NCBI RefSeq assembly: GCF_900197875.1
Contig: NZ_FZMO01000223.1
Coordinates: forward strand, 62,001-126,000
Length of the DNA: 64,000 bases
Source: Frankia canadensis
GTDB lineage: Bacteria; Actinomycetota; Actinomycetes; Frankiales; Frankiaceae
Direction of reading: 5' to 3'
Part shown: positions 26,981-35,310 of the stretch, piece by piece
Layout: every line of letters starts with the position of its first letter
Numbering within the stretch: the first letter of the stretch is position 1
Position numbers and translations under genes: made by a program
Notes under the pieces: model-generated
Told to the model about the DNA's origin: nothing
The model's database searches: none
Seen by the model: the letters and a program-made list of their open reading frames with translations, nothing else

Positions 26981-28614
26981 GCCAGGGTCCGCGGACGGCG
27001 GCGGGCGAGGCCCGCGTCCTGGCCGTCGGGGGCCCGGATCCGCCGATCAGCACGCTGACCGACCGGCGGATCCGGGCGCTGACGATCGGCCTGGTCACGA
27101 TCATCACGCTGGTCGCGTTCGAGGCGCTGGCGGTGGTCACGGTCCTGCCCGAGGTGGCCGCGCAGCTGCGCGGTGTCAGCCTCTACGGCTGGACCACCAG
27201 CGCGTTCTTCCTGGGCACGACGGTCGGAATCGTGCTCGCCGGGTCGGATGCCGACCGGGTGGGCCCGGCTCGGCCCTTCGCCGCCGGACTGCTGCTGTTC
27301 GGCGCGGGGCTGGCCCTGGCCACGGTCGCGCCGACGATGCCGGTGCTCGTCGCCGCGCGTGGCCTGCAGGGTCTCGGCGGCGGCGCGATCCCCGCCGTCG
27401 CCTACGCGACGATCGGCCGCGTCTACCCCGCGGCGCTGCGCCCCCGGGTCTTCGCGCTTCTCGCCTCGGCCTGGGTCGTGCCGGGGCTCGGCGGTCCGGC
27501 GCTGTCCGGGCTGGTGGCCGCGCATGTCGGCTGGCGCTGGGTGTTCGGCGGCCTGCTGCCGCTGACGGTCGTCGCGGGCCTGATCCCGCTGCGGGCCCTG
27601 CGTGCGCTTCCCGGCGGCCCTCCCGCGACCGGCCCCGACGCGGCCCCCGGGGACAATGCCGGCTGGCTGCACGGGGACGATGCCGACGAGGACGATGCCG
27701 ACCGGGCCCCCAGGGACGCTGCCGGCGCGCCCCGCGAGGGCGGGCGGGCGCCCGTGGTGGCCGCGGTGCGGGTGAGTGCCGGTGCGGGCCTCATCCTCGC
27801 CGGCCTGACCAGCTGGTCGTTGCTCGGCCTGCCCCTCGTCGCGGCCGGCATCGGCTGCGGCCTGGGCCCACTGCGCCGCCTGCTGCCCGCCGGCACCCTG
27901 CTGCTGCGCCCGGGCGTGCCGGCCGCCGTGGCGTGCCGAGGCCTGTTGACCTGGGCTTTCTTCGGCGCGGACACCTTCGTCCCACTGTCGATCACCGCGG
28001 TGCGGCACGCGTCGACGACGACGGCCGGGCTCGCCGTGTCCAGCGCGACGCTGTGCTGGACCGCGGGTGCGTGGACGCAGGCCCGGCTGGCGAAACGGGT
28101 CCGGGAGCGCACCCTGGTCGGCTGGGGGCTCGGCCTGGTCGCACTCGGCACGGCCGTCTTCGCCACCGTCCTGCTGCCCGGCCGGGTACCGCTGCCGGTG
28201 GCGATCGGCGGTTGGGGCATCGCCGGGCTCGGCATCGGGATGTCGTACTCGACGATCGTCACGCTGGTCCTGGCCCGGACGCCGCCTCACCGCCAGGGAG
28301 CGGCCAGCACCGCGGTCGCCCTGACGGACAATCTGGGCACCGCGTTCGGCGCCGGCGTCAGCGGCGTGGCGGTCGCCGCGAGCCAGGCGCGGACGGGCGC
28401 GCCGGACGGTGGCCTCGCGGTCGCGTTCGGGCTCACCGTCCTGCTCGGGCTGCTCGGCTCGCTCGTGGCCCTGCGCCGGCTGCCCGCGCACGAGACCACC
28501 GCCCACGACACCACCGCGCACGAGACCGCCACGCACGACACCACGGCGCACGAGACCGCCACGCACGCCGCGCGGGGCAGGCCCGGGAGGGCGGACGGCC
28601 ATGCCGGAGGGTGA
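26977..28614 (+). CDS. MFS transporter, drug-efflux type
   Basis: 545 residues; ATG overlaps the lhr stop and its end overlaps nei by 14 bp. Multiple membrane spans, starting LTIGLVTIITLVAFEALAVV; the motif after helix 2 is GSDADRVGPARPF, a variant of the MFS loop 2-3 motif. A hydrophilic central loop (residues ~210-260, rich in Asp/Gly/Ala) separates the halves. The C-terminus ends in a His/Thr/Glu-rich 15-bp repeat tail. Arrangement suggests the DHA2-like multidrug group. No substrate can be assigned. Its tight insertion between two DNA-repair genes is unusual. Confidence 0.85.
   Translation: MSQGPRTAAGEARVLAVGGPDPPISTLTDRRIRALTIGLVTIITLVAFEALAVVTVLPEVAAQLRGVSLYGWTTSAFFLGTTVGIVLAGSDADRVGPARPFAAGLLLFGAGLALATVAPTMPVLVAARGLQGLGGGAIPAVAYATIGRVYPAALRPRVFALLASAWVVPGLGGPALSGLVAAHVGWRWVFGGLLPLTVVAGLIPLRALRALPGGPPATGPDAAPGDNAGWLHGDDADEDDADRAPRDAAGAPREGGRAPVVAAVRVSAGAGLILAGLTSWSLLGLPLVAAGIGCGLGPLRRLLPAGTLLLRPGVPAAVACRGLLTWAFFGADTFVPLSITAVRHASTTTAGLAVSSATLCWTAGAWTQARLAKRVRERTLVGWGLGLVALGTAVFATVLLPGRVPLPVAIGGWGIAGLGIGMSYSTIVTLVLARTPPHRQGAASTAVALTDNLGTAFGAGVSGVAVAASQARTGAPDGGLAVAFGLTVLLGLLGSLVALRRLPAHETTAHDTTAHETATHDTTAHETATHAARGRPGRADGHAGG
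28486..28569 (+). repeat. 15-bp tandem repeat encoding the His-rich MFS tail
   Basis: Five and a half units of 15 bp, alternating GCGCACGAGACC-type and CCCACGACACC-type, i.e. a 30-bp higher-order period. It encodes alternating A-H-E-T-T/A and A/T-H-D-T-T pentapeptides, placing a His every five residues. Confidence 0.85.
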
Positions 28615-29557
28615 CACGGTGTGGCGGGCGGCCCGGCGCATGAACGCCGCGCTCGCCGGCGAGACGCTGCGTGGCAGCGACTTCCGCGTGCCCCGGCTGG
28701 CTGCGGCCGACCTGTCCGGCCAGCGGATCAGCACCGTGGCGGCGCGCGGCAAACATCTGCTGACCAGGTTCGACGGCGGGCTGACGCTGCACACCCACTT
28801 CGGGATGGAGGGCGCCTGGTATCTGCACCGGCCGGGCGCGCCCGCCTCGGGCGGTCCCGACTGGCAGATCCGCGCGATCCTCACCACCAGCTCCCGCGTA
28901 GCGACCGGCTACCGGCTGGTCACCGTCGAGCTGCTGGCGACGAGCCGGGAGCAGGACGCGGTCGGTCACCTGGGCCCGGACGTCCTCGGCCCCGACTGGG
29001 ACCTGGCCGCCGCCGTCGCCCGGCTGCGCACGCGGCCTGACCTGCCGATCGGCGCCGCGCTGCTCGACCAGCGGTTGCTCGCCGGCCTGGGCAACATCTG
29101 GCGGACCGAGGCGTGTTTCCTCGCCGGTGTCTCGCCGTGGACGCCCGTGGGCGACGTACCCGACCTGGCCGGGCTCGTGCGTCGAGCCCAGGCGATGATC
29201 GAGGCCGGCGCCCACGGCGGGCATCAGGTCACGACGGGCTCCACCCGTCCCGGGGAGGAGCACTGGGTCTATGGCAGGGCCGGCCGGACCTGCCGGCGGT
29301 GCGCAGGCAGGATCCTCGTGGCCGACCAGGCTCGCTCGCCCGGCCCGCACCGACCTGCCGGCCCGAACCGAACCGCCGACCCGGACCGAACCACCGACCG
29401 GATCGGCGAGGAAGGCCGGCGTACCACCTGGTGTCCCCGCTGCCAGGCGGGGCCGACGGCTCCCGCGGGAGCCGTCACCGGTCGTGAGCCTCCCGGCCGG
29501 GGCGGCGAGTTCCGCTCCGGCCGCCGTCGGCGTCCTGCCGGCGGAGGTCGTGCCTGA
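28601..29557 (+). CDS. nei: Endonuclease VIII / formamidopyrimidine-DNA glycosylase family (Nei2-like)
   Basis: Bifunctional base-excision repair glycosylase/AP lyase. 318 residues, starting MPEGDTVWRAARRMNAAL, where Pro2 and Glu3 are the catalytic residues after Met removal. GKHLLTRF carries the conserved Lys; the helix-two-turn-helix includes LLDQRLLAGLGNIWRTEACF. The C-terminal zinc finger has CRRC and CPRC pairs, but 43 residues separate them instead of about 16, through an Asn/Asp-Arg-Thr-rich insertion. About 50 Pro/Gly/Arg-rich residues follow. Overlap with the MFS gene and proximity to lhr suggest a shared damage-repair transcript. Confidence 0.92.
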   Translation: MPEGDTVWRAARRMNAALAGETLRGSDFRVPRLAAADLSGQRISTVAARGKHLLTRFDGGLTLHTHFGMEGAWYLHRPGAPASGGPDWQIRAILTTSSRVATGYRLVTVELLATSREQDAVGHLGPDVLGPDWDLAAAVARLRTRPDLPIGAALLDQRLLAGLGNIWRTEACFLAGVSPWTPVGDVPDLAGLVRRAQAMIEAGAHGGHQVTTGSTRPGEEHWVYGRAGRTCRRCAGRILVADQARSPGPHRPAGPNRTADPDRTTDRIGEEGRRTTWCPRCQAGPTAPAGAVTGREPPGRGGEFRSGRRRRPAGGGRA

Positions 29558-29562
29558 GCTGG

Positions 29563-30093
29563 TCAGTTTCGGGAGAAGGAGATCAGCCGGGCGCGACCGC
29601 GGGTGAAGGCGCCCTCGGCGGCCTTGAGGCTGATCTCCAGGTCGGCCGCGGCCTCCCGGGTACTCATCCCGGCGGCACGAGCCATGATCACCTGACGCTC
29701 GCGGCCCCGCAGGGTTCCCGCCCGGGACAGCAGCCAGCGAGCCTCCGCCCGGTCGCACACGGCGTCGTCCGGCGCCGGCTCCCACGGCTGCAGGTAGCCG
29801 CGGACCACGGCCCGCTCGGCCCGCTGTCGGGCCCGGTGATGGTCGACGCACAGACGCAGCACCGTGGTGGTCAGAAACTGGCCAACCCGGTTCGCATCAA
29901 GATCACGGAAGCCCGCGGCGCGGATGAACGCCTCGTGCACGCAGTCCTCGGCGTCCGCCTTGCTGGGCAGCCGACGGCGGGCGATGTGGATCAGCCGCTC
30001 CCGGTGGGGCAGCATCAGCGACCAGCGCTGCTCGCTGTAGGGCCGGTCCAGCTCGGCCACGGATGGTGCGATTGCGGATTCAACCGGGGGCAT
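29563..30093 (-). CDS. Sigma-70-like factor with LuxR-type region 4
   Basis: About 176 residues from ATG 30093 (MPPVESAIAPSV). Region 2-like stretch: RERLIHIARRRLPSKADAED, CVHEAFIRAAGF, VGQFLTTTVLRLCVDHHRAR. Region 4 HTH: LRGRERQVIMARAAGMSTRE and AAADLEISLKAAEGAFTRGR. It resembles ECF-type sigma factors; no anti-sigma gene is adjacent. Earlier GTG starts (30114, 30126) are possible. It converges with nei with a 5-bp gap. Target genes are unknown. Confidence 0.8.
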   Translation of the reverse strand: MPPVESAIAPSVAELDRPYSEQRWSLMLPHRERLIHIARRRLPSKADAEDCVHEAFIRAAGFRDLDANRVGQFLTTTVLRLCVDHHRARQRAERAVVRGYLQPWEPAPDDAVCDRAEARWLLSRAGTLRGRERQVIMARAAGMSTREAAADLEISLKAAEGAFTRGRARLISFSRN

Positions 30094-30602
30094 TTCCCCG
30101 GCAGGGCAGGTCACGGGTAAGTCCACCTCAGACGTGCTCGGACCGCGCCACCCCCCAGCGTCATCACGGCCGGATCCGGTACGCGCCAGCACCGGTCGAA
30201 CCGCGACACGCCTTGGTCTTGTACGCCCGCTGCCTGCCAAGCAGCGGACTTTGGACAAGCCGGACATTACACATCCACTCCTGGGTAGGCCAGCCCCGGC
30301 CCACTCGGCGGCGCGAGCGCAACGCCCAACGAGTACGCACCGTACACACGGCAAGCCCTACGCCGTTGATCTCTGGGCGGATTAAAGCCACCAAAAGGTG
30401 GCAAACAACGAGTAAACCCACGTCAGACGCGCCATCAGCACGACCGTCATGCATGCCAAACCGCCATGTACTACGTAGCGTGATCGGTGAACCCACCGTA
30501 AACGTGGCGATCTCCCACCCCAAGGTGCCACCCAGTTGCGTTGGCGACACGATGGCTCCGGCCCGGCCGCTCGTACCGGACCGAACACCCGCGCGGGTCG
30601 GC
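30094..30602. other. Intergenic region with low-GC patch, sigma-like gene / pspM
   Basis: About 510 bp, distinctly less GC-rich between 30220 and 30540 than anything else nearby. It should hold the promoter of the sigma-like gene and the terminator of the psp genes (30381-30402). I find no credible gene; short frames on both strands lack family-like sequence. The lower GC may mark a decayed gene or inserted DNA. Confidence 0.4.
30381..30402 (-). terminator. Intrinsic-type terminator downstream of pspM
   Basis: Read on the minus strand: perfect 6-bp stem GCCACC-TTTT-GGTGGC followed by TTTAAT. It is the most classical intrinsic terminator in the window and lies about 200 bp past the pspM stop. 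Confidence 0.5.
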
Positions 30603-31427
30603 TCAGCCGGTCAGGGCCCGCAGCGCCGCCGCGTACTCGCGCAGCACCTCGGTGTCGGCCCGCAGCCGCTCCAGTCCCGGCGCGGCGGTCGACACACTGC
30701 CGACCGCCTCGGCCGCCGCCACGAGCAGATCGTCGAAGGTCGCCACCGACGTGGTCATCGTGGCCACCAGGCCGTCGCGGGTCCGCAGCAGCTCGGCCCG
30801 CCGATCGGGATGGGCCACCGCGCGCGCCGCCGACTCGCAGGCCACCACCCGCACCGCCCCGGCACGCAGCCCGTCGACCAGCTCGGCGCCACCGGCGACC
30901 CCACCCCGCAGCAACACGCGGGCGGGACTCTCGGCGATCGAGCGCGTCATCGCGGCGAGGGCGACCAGCGCCGCCTCGCCGCGCCGCAGAGGTTCAGCCG
31001 CGGCCGAACCCCGCAGCTCCCATGGCCCCGGCGCCGCGGCGGTCGGCATCGGCAGGGCGTCCTCGTCCCGGCCGAGCTCGGCCAGCTCGCGCCCGGCGAG
31101 AGCCGCGCGGGCCGCGGACACCGCGCCGAGCAGCAGCCACTCCCACCGGTCCAACACCGCCGGCACGGTCGACAGGGCGGCCACCGCCGCCCACAGCGTG
31201 GCGCTGCCCGCCGACCAACGGCGCGCCCATCGCCGGCCCCGGCCGGCGCGGCGCTGCGCCCGCCGCAACGACCATCGCTCGTAGCCGGCACCAGCCCAGT
31301 CCGGCAGCGCGGGACCGGCGGCCGACGCCGCGCGGCGCGCCGCCATGCTGGCGTCACCCGCTGAGCGGGCGTCGAACACCGCCCGCAGATGCCCGAGTCC
31401 CTGGTCCCACCCGCCCGAACCACTCAT
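30603..31427 (-). CDS. pspM: Phage-shock envelope-stress protein PspM-like
   Basis: 274 residues. N-terminal part basic (SLRRAQRRAGRGRRWARRW), then two hydrophobic segments about residues 73-92 and 95-112 (ATLWAAVAALSTVPAVL, WLLLGAVSAARAALAG), then a soluble helical domain. Sequence is weakly conserved; the assignment rests on its place directly downstream of pspA and near clgR, as in M. tuberculosis Rv2744c-Rv2743c, and on the membrane topology. It would anchor PspA to the membrane. No PspN-like gene is present. Confidence 0.65.
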   Translation of the reverse strand: MSGSGGWDQGLGHLRAVFDARSAGDASMAARRAASAAGPALPDWAGAGYERWSLRRAQRRAGRGRRWARRWSAGSATLWAAVAALSTVPAVLDRWEWLLLGAVSAARAALAGRELAELGRDEDALPMPTAAAPGPWELRGSAAAEPLRRGEAALVALAAMTRSIAESPARVLLRGGVAGGAELVDGLRAGAVRVVACESAARAVAHPDRRAELLRTRDGLVATMTTSVATFDDLLVAAAEAVGSVSTAAPGLERLRADTEVLREYAAALRALTG

Positions 31428-31483
31428 GCCGTCGTCGCTCCTCGTCCCGGGCCGGCGCCGCCGCGAAACCCGTCCCTGCCGGC

Positions 31484-32446
31484 TCAGCCGGCCACCGGAG
31501 AACCGCCCGCCGGGGAACCGGGCGGCGGCGCGCCAGCGGACCTGGCGCCGCCGGCACCGGGCGGCAGGCCCTGCTGGGCGTCATGCTCGGGATGCCCGTT
31601 CGCACCGGCGCCCTGCCCCTTCGCCAGGGACGGGCGATGCGGATCGGCCCCGCCGGTCACTGCCGGCGCCCCCAGATCGCCGCCCGCGCCACCGGGGCCA
31701 CCAGCGCCCAGAGCACCCGGACCGTCCGTGCCGAGCGCGCCCCGCAGCTCCGCGAGCCGGCTCTGGGCCCGGGCATCCATCGTGGCGCGCCGCACCTCGA
31801 CCATCCGCGCATCCATGCCCTGCGAGGCGAGCTCGTGGCGGCCGAGCGCGACGGCGTACCGCTGCTCGACCTTGTCGCGGATCTCGGCAAGGCTCGGTGT
31901 GTCACCGGACGGCGCGAGCGAGGACATGCCCTCCATCGCCCGGGTCATCTGCTCCTGCATGGCCGCGTGCTCGATCTGGGTCAGCAGCCGGGCCCGTTCG
32001 GCCAGGTGGCGCTGCATCCGCGCGGTGTTGTCCTCGACCGCGGTGCGCGCCTGGGCCGCCGAGGACGCCGCCTGGCGGTGCAGGTTCTTGAGGTCCTCCA
32101 GGGAACCCTCGGCGGAGACCAGCTGGCTGGCGAAGGCCTGCGCCGTCTCCTCGTAGCCGGCCGCGCGGGCCGGGTCTGCGGCGGCCCGGGCGCTGTCGGC
32201 GAGCAGCAGCGACGAGCGCGCCGACTCGGTGAGGTTCGCGACCTCCTCCGCCTGCCGGGCCAGGCGCATCTCCAGCTGCCGCTGGTTGCCGACGACGAGC
32301 GCCGCCTGCTGGACCAGCGCCTCATGCTGACGGCGGGCCTCCTCGATGGCCTGGTCGATCTGCACGCGCGGATCGGCTCGCTCGTCGAACCTGCGATTCG
32401 CCGACGCCGAAAGATACCGGGCAATCTTGCGGACGACATTCGCCAT
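31484..32446 (-). CDS. pspA: PspA/IM30 family membrane-stress protein
   Basis: 320 residues. The PspA core covers ~1-225 as long coiled-coil helices: MANVVRKIARYLSASANRRF, PRVQIDQAIEEARRQHEALV, RQLEMRLARQAEEVANL, KVEQRYAVALGRHELASQGM. PspA oligomers bind and stabilise stressed membranes. Residues ~230-320 are a Gly/Pro/Ala-rich tail absent from typical PspA (about 220-270 residues). Operon with pspM; ClgR, encoded 1.1 kb upstream on the same strand, activates pspA in mycobacteria. Confidence 0.92.
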   Translation of the reverse strand: MANVVRKIARYLSASANRRFDERADPRVQIDQAIEEARRQHEALVQQAALVVGNQRQLEMRLARQAEEVANLTESARSSLLLADSARAAADPARAAGYEETAQAFASQLVSAEGSLEDLKNLHRQAASSAAQARTAVEDNTARMQRHLAERARLLTQIEHAAMQEQMTRAMEGMSSLAPSGDTPSLAEIRDKVEQRYAVALGRHELASQGMDARMVEVRRATMDARAQSRLAELRGALGTDGPGALGAGGPGGAGGDLGAPAVTGGADPHRPSLAKGQGAGANGHPEHDAQQGLPPGAGGARSAGAPPPGSPAGGSPVAG

Positions 32447-32599
32447 ACCACGATCGTCGCACGACGCGGCCCGGGTGGTGGGCCCGAGGACGGCCCAATC
32501 GCGTCGTCAAGACGTCAGACCGGGCCCGGACGACCCTCGCGGAGGCGAGACCGGCAGGCGGGCGCGAGGACGGGCTGGTGGCGGCGGCCGGCAGCGAGG

Positions 32600-32794
32600 T
32601 CAGACCGGGGGATGCAGGACGGTACGGCCGCGGCCGTCACATACCGCGCACGACCGGCAGGCCGGGACGAAGCCACCGCGGGCGGTGGCGAACACGACCA
32701 GCTGCTCACCGAGACCGTTGCAGCCCTTGCATACCTGGATGGGCAGCTGGCCTGGGGTGACGTCATCCTCCTCGGGTCGCGAGGCGGTGCTCAC
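32600..32794 (-). CDS. Small zinc-finger protein (CxxCxG pairs)
   Basis: 64 residues from GTG 32794 with AGAAGG upstream. VCKGCNGLGEQ and ACRSCAVCDGRGRT carry CxxC pairs with trailing GxG, as in DnaJ-type zinc ribbons, so one or two structural zinc sites are likely. The spacing between the pairs (~20 residues, LVVFATARGGFVP) is compatible with a single four-Cys ribbon. I do not recognise a named family. It lies between pspA and dps on the same strand, so an envelope- or redox-stress link is plausible but unproven. Confidence 0.65.
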   Translation of the reverse strand: MSTASRPEEDDVTPGQLPIQVCKGCNGLGEQLVVFATARGGFVPACRSCAVCDGRGRTVLHPPV

Positions 32795-32988
32795 GTGGCC
32801 TTCTTTCCCCTGCGGGCGGACCCGGGCGCCGTGCCCGGGACGACGGGCTCAAGCTGCGTCACGAACGCTAACCGGCGAGGGTGGCAGATCGACGCGCCCA
32901 CCGCCACCAGAACTGGCCCGTTCGGGCCTGGCTCCCGGGCTGCGGTCGACCCGCCGACGATCGGATGGCACCCCGGCTTGGAGAGACG

Positions 32989-33456
32989 TCAGATCATCGC
33001 CTGGAACATCCAGTGCTGTTCCTCCAGGTCATGGACGATATCAATGATCAGGTCCTGGGTGACCGGATCGGGCTTCTCGGTGGCGTCCATCCGGGTACGC
33101 ATCCGTGTGATGACGCCCGCGAGTACTTCGGTGACCAGTCGGACCACCTTCTCGTCCGCGACGTAGCCCACCTCGACGCCGTGCAGGTGCGTGCCGCGGG
33201 CCACCGTCGTGGACTGCCCGTCGGGGTTCACCCCGATCGCCACCGCCCGTTCCGCCGTCTGGTCGGCATAGCGGCGGGCCAGCTCCACGACATCGTCGAG
33301 CTGGTGGTGGACGCTGCGGAAGGTTCGCCCGGTGACGTTCCAGTGCAGCTGCTTCGCGAACAGGGACAGGTCGATCAGATCGATCAGGGCCCCCTGCAGC
33401 GCCTCGCCGGTGATGGTGCGGGCCTCGTCGGACAGTGGGCTTCGGATCGCGCTCAT
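32989..33456 (-). CDS. dps: Dps-family DNA-binding ferritin-like protein
   Basis: 155 residues, usual length. The inter-subunit ferroxidase site is recognisable: KQLHWNVTG (His) and HHQLDDVVELARRYADQTAE (His/Asp/Glu). It should form dodecamers that oxidise and store iron and protect DNA. No long Lys-rich N-terminal tail is present, so DNA binding is uncertain. Located between the zinc-finger gene and clgR. Confidence 0.93.
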   Translation of the reverse strand: MSAIRSPLSDEARTITGEALQGALIDLIDLSLFAKQLHWNVTGRTFRSVHHQLDDVVELARRYADQTAERAVAIGVNPDGQSTTVARGTHLHGVEVGYVADEKVVRLVTEVLAGVITRMRTRMDATEKPDPVTQDLIIDIVHDLEEQHWMFQAMI

Positions 33457-33576
33457 GCTCGTCCTCTCTCACTCTCGGATTGCCGCCTGCCTCCACAGGC
33501 GTGCCCCGGAATGAGACCGGTAAGCCGGGCGCGCGCTCCCACCGTCGCCGCCACACCGCAGCCGGAGCGGACGAGC

Positions 33577-33891
33577 TCAGGCCGCGCGTTCCACGACGGT
33601 CGGGCGGGCCGGCACGACGACCGTGGCGCCGCCACCGACCGCCGCTCCCACCGCGAGCTCGGCGAGCTCCAGGTCCTCACTGACCTCGCGCAGCAGGTCC
33701 GCGAGGCGTACTCCCAGAGCCTCGCAGATCGCGGCGAGCAGCTCGGAGCTGGCCTCCTTCTGCCCACGCTCGACCTCGGAGAGGTAGCCGAGCGACACCC
33801 TGGCCGCCGACGACACCTCCCGGAGCGTGCGGTGCTGATCCTGACGGCGGCGGCGCAACGCCTCGCCGATCATGCGTCGGAGCAGGACCAT
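33577..33891 (-). CDS. clgR: ClgR-like XRE transcriptional activator
   Basis: 104 residues from ATG 33891 with GGAGG four bases upstream. XRE helix-turn-helix about residues 8-65: [56 protein letters not shown]. This sequence closely matches the ClgR family, which activates clp protease and, in mycobacteria, the psp genes. The C-terminus ends VVERAA rather than the LAA of some ClgR proteins that mark them for ClpXP, so turnover signals may differ. Order cinA-clgR-(dps)-psp is conserved in outline. Confidence 0.88.
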   Translation of the reverse strand: MVLLRRMIGEALRRRRQDQHRTLREVSSAARVSLGYLSEVERGQKEASSELLAAICEALGVRLADLLREVSEDLELAELAVGAAVGGGATVVVPARPTVVERAA

Positions 33892-33999
33892 CGAGCCTCC
33901 TCCTTCGTCCGCGGGATGCGTTCACCGTATACCCACCACCACGGCCCACAGGCCCTCGTTGATGGGACTGTAACTGTGTAAGCAACTCGGGTCCGGCGA

Positions 34000-35310
34000 T
34001 TAGTCCCGAGACCCGCCGGAGGTGCGCTCACCGCCCGTGACGAGATCCCCGTCGGGGAGTCCCGCCAGGGTACGCCGCAGCAGGTCCAGCGCGGCCACGG
34101 CGGCGTTCGTCCGCACCCGCGGCCGGTCGCCCGGCAGCAGAACCGATCGGGTGATCGTGCCGTCCGGCCCGGCGAGACCGAGGTGCACCGTGCCGACCGG
34201 CTTGCCCTCCTGCTCGGTCGGGCCCGCGACGCCGGTCGTCGACAGTCCGTAGTCGGCGCCGAGCCGCTCACGCACGCCGGCGGCCATCGCCGCGGCGGTG
34301 CGCGCCGACACCGCTCCCTCGGTGGCGAGCAGGTCCGCGTCCACCCCGAGGGCGGACGCCTTGACCTCGGTCGCGTAGGAGACCACGCCGCCGCGCAGCA
34401 CGGCACTCGCGCCGGGCACGTCGGTCAGCGCCGCGGCGAGCAGCCCACCGGTCAGCGACTCGGCGACCGCCAGCGTGGCCCCGCGCGCGCCGAGCAGGCC
34501 CAGCACCACGCTCTCCAGCGAGTCCTCGTCACCGCCGTAGACGCCGGCACCGAGCGCGGCCCGCGCCGCCGTCTCCACCGGGGCGATCAGCGCCTCGGCC
34601 TCGGCCCGGTCCCGGGCGCGCGCGGTGATCCGGACCCGGGTCTGCCCGCCGCTGGCCAGGAAGGCAATGCGCGGGTTGCCGATCGGGGCGAGCCGGTCGA
34701 CCTCGGCCGCGAGCGCCTCGGCGACCACCGACTCCCACATGCCCGCGGTCCGCAGCACCCGGTGCACGACCACCGCCGGCTGCCCGGCGCGGCGCAGCAG
34801 ATCGGGCAGCACGCTGGCGGTGAACATCGCCGTCATCTCGAAGGGCACACCCGGCATCGCGTAGACGACACCGGCACCGATCTCCATCCGCACGCCCGGG
34901 GCGGACCCGGCCGTGTTCGGCAGCGGCTGCGCGCCGTCCGGCAGCTCCGCCTGGCGGAAGTTCATCGCGGGCAGCGCGGACCCGTCGCGGCCCATCGCCT
35001 GGAAGCGGCGGCGCAGCTCCGCCTCCAGGAAGTCGTTGCGGCGCAGCCCCACACCCGCCGCCGCGGCGATGCCCTCGCGGGTCAGGTCGTCCTGGGTCGG
35101 CCCGAGACCGCCGGTGAGGACGACGGCGTCGGCACGGGCGAGGGCCGCCCGGATGGCGGTGGCGATCGTCTCGATCTCGTCGCCGACCACCGTGGAGGTC
35201 GCGACGTCCACGCCGACGTCGGCGAGCTGGCGGCCGAGCCACGCGGCGTTCCCGTTCACGATGTCGCCGTAGAGCAGCTCGTCCCCCACGGCCAGCAACT
35301 CAGCCCGCAT
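34000..35310 (-). CDS. cinA: CinA-family protein with nicotinamide-nucleotide amidohydrolase domain
   Basis: 436 residues from ATG 35310. N-terminal MoaB/MoeA-like COG1058 domain ([40 protein letters not shown]) and C-terminal CinA domain (VAESLTGGLLAAALTDVPGA, GVAGPTEQEGKPVGTVHL). The family deamidates NMN and/or hydrolyses ADP-ribose; the historical competence link does not apply generally. The start overlaps the pgsA stop by 11 bp. An ATG at 35358 would extend further into pgsA and is less likely. Confidence 0.93.
   Translation of the reverse strand: MRAELLAVGDELLYGDIVNGNAAWLGRQLADVGVDVATSTVVGDEIETIATAIRAALARADAVVLTGGLGPTQDDLTREGIAAAAGVGLRRNDFLEAELRRRFQAMGRDGSALPAMNFRQAELPDGAQPLPNTAGSAPGVRMEIGAGVVYAMPGVPFEMTAMFTASVLPDLLRRAGQPAVVVHRVLRTAGMWESVVAEALAAEVDRLAPIGNPRIAFLASGGQTRVRITARARDRAEAEALIAPVETAARAALGAGVYGGDEDSLESVVLGLLGARGATLAVAESLTGGLLAAALTDVPGASAVLRGGVVSYATEVKASALGVDADLLATEGAVSARTAAAMAAGVRERLGADYGLSTTGVAGPTEQEGKPVGTVHLGLAGPDGTITRSVLLPGDRPRVRTNAAVAALDLLRRTLAGLPDGDLVTGGERTSGGSRD

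Noticed and set aside
30164-30550. 128-codon minus-strand frame in the low-GC gap
   Set aside because: No good start site or family similarity, and it contains the terminator hairpin.
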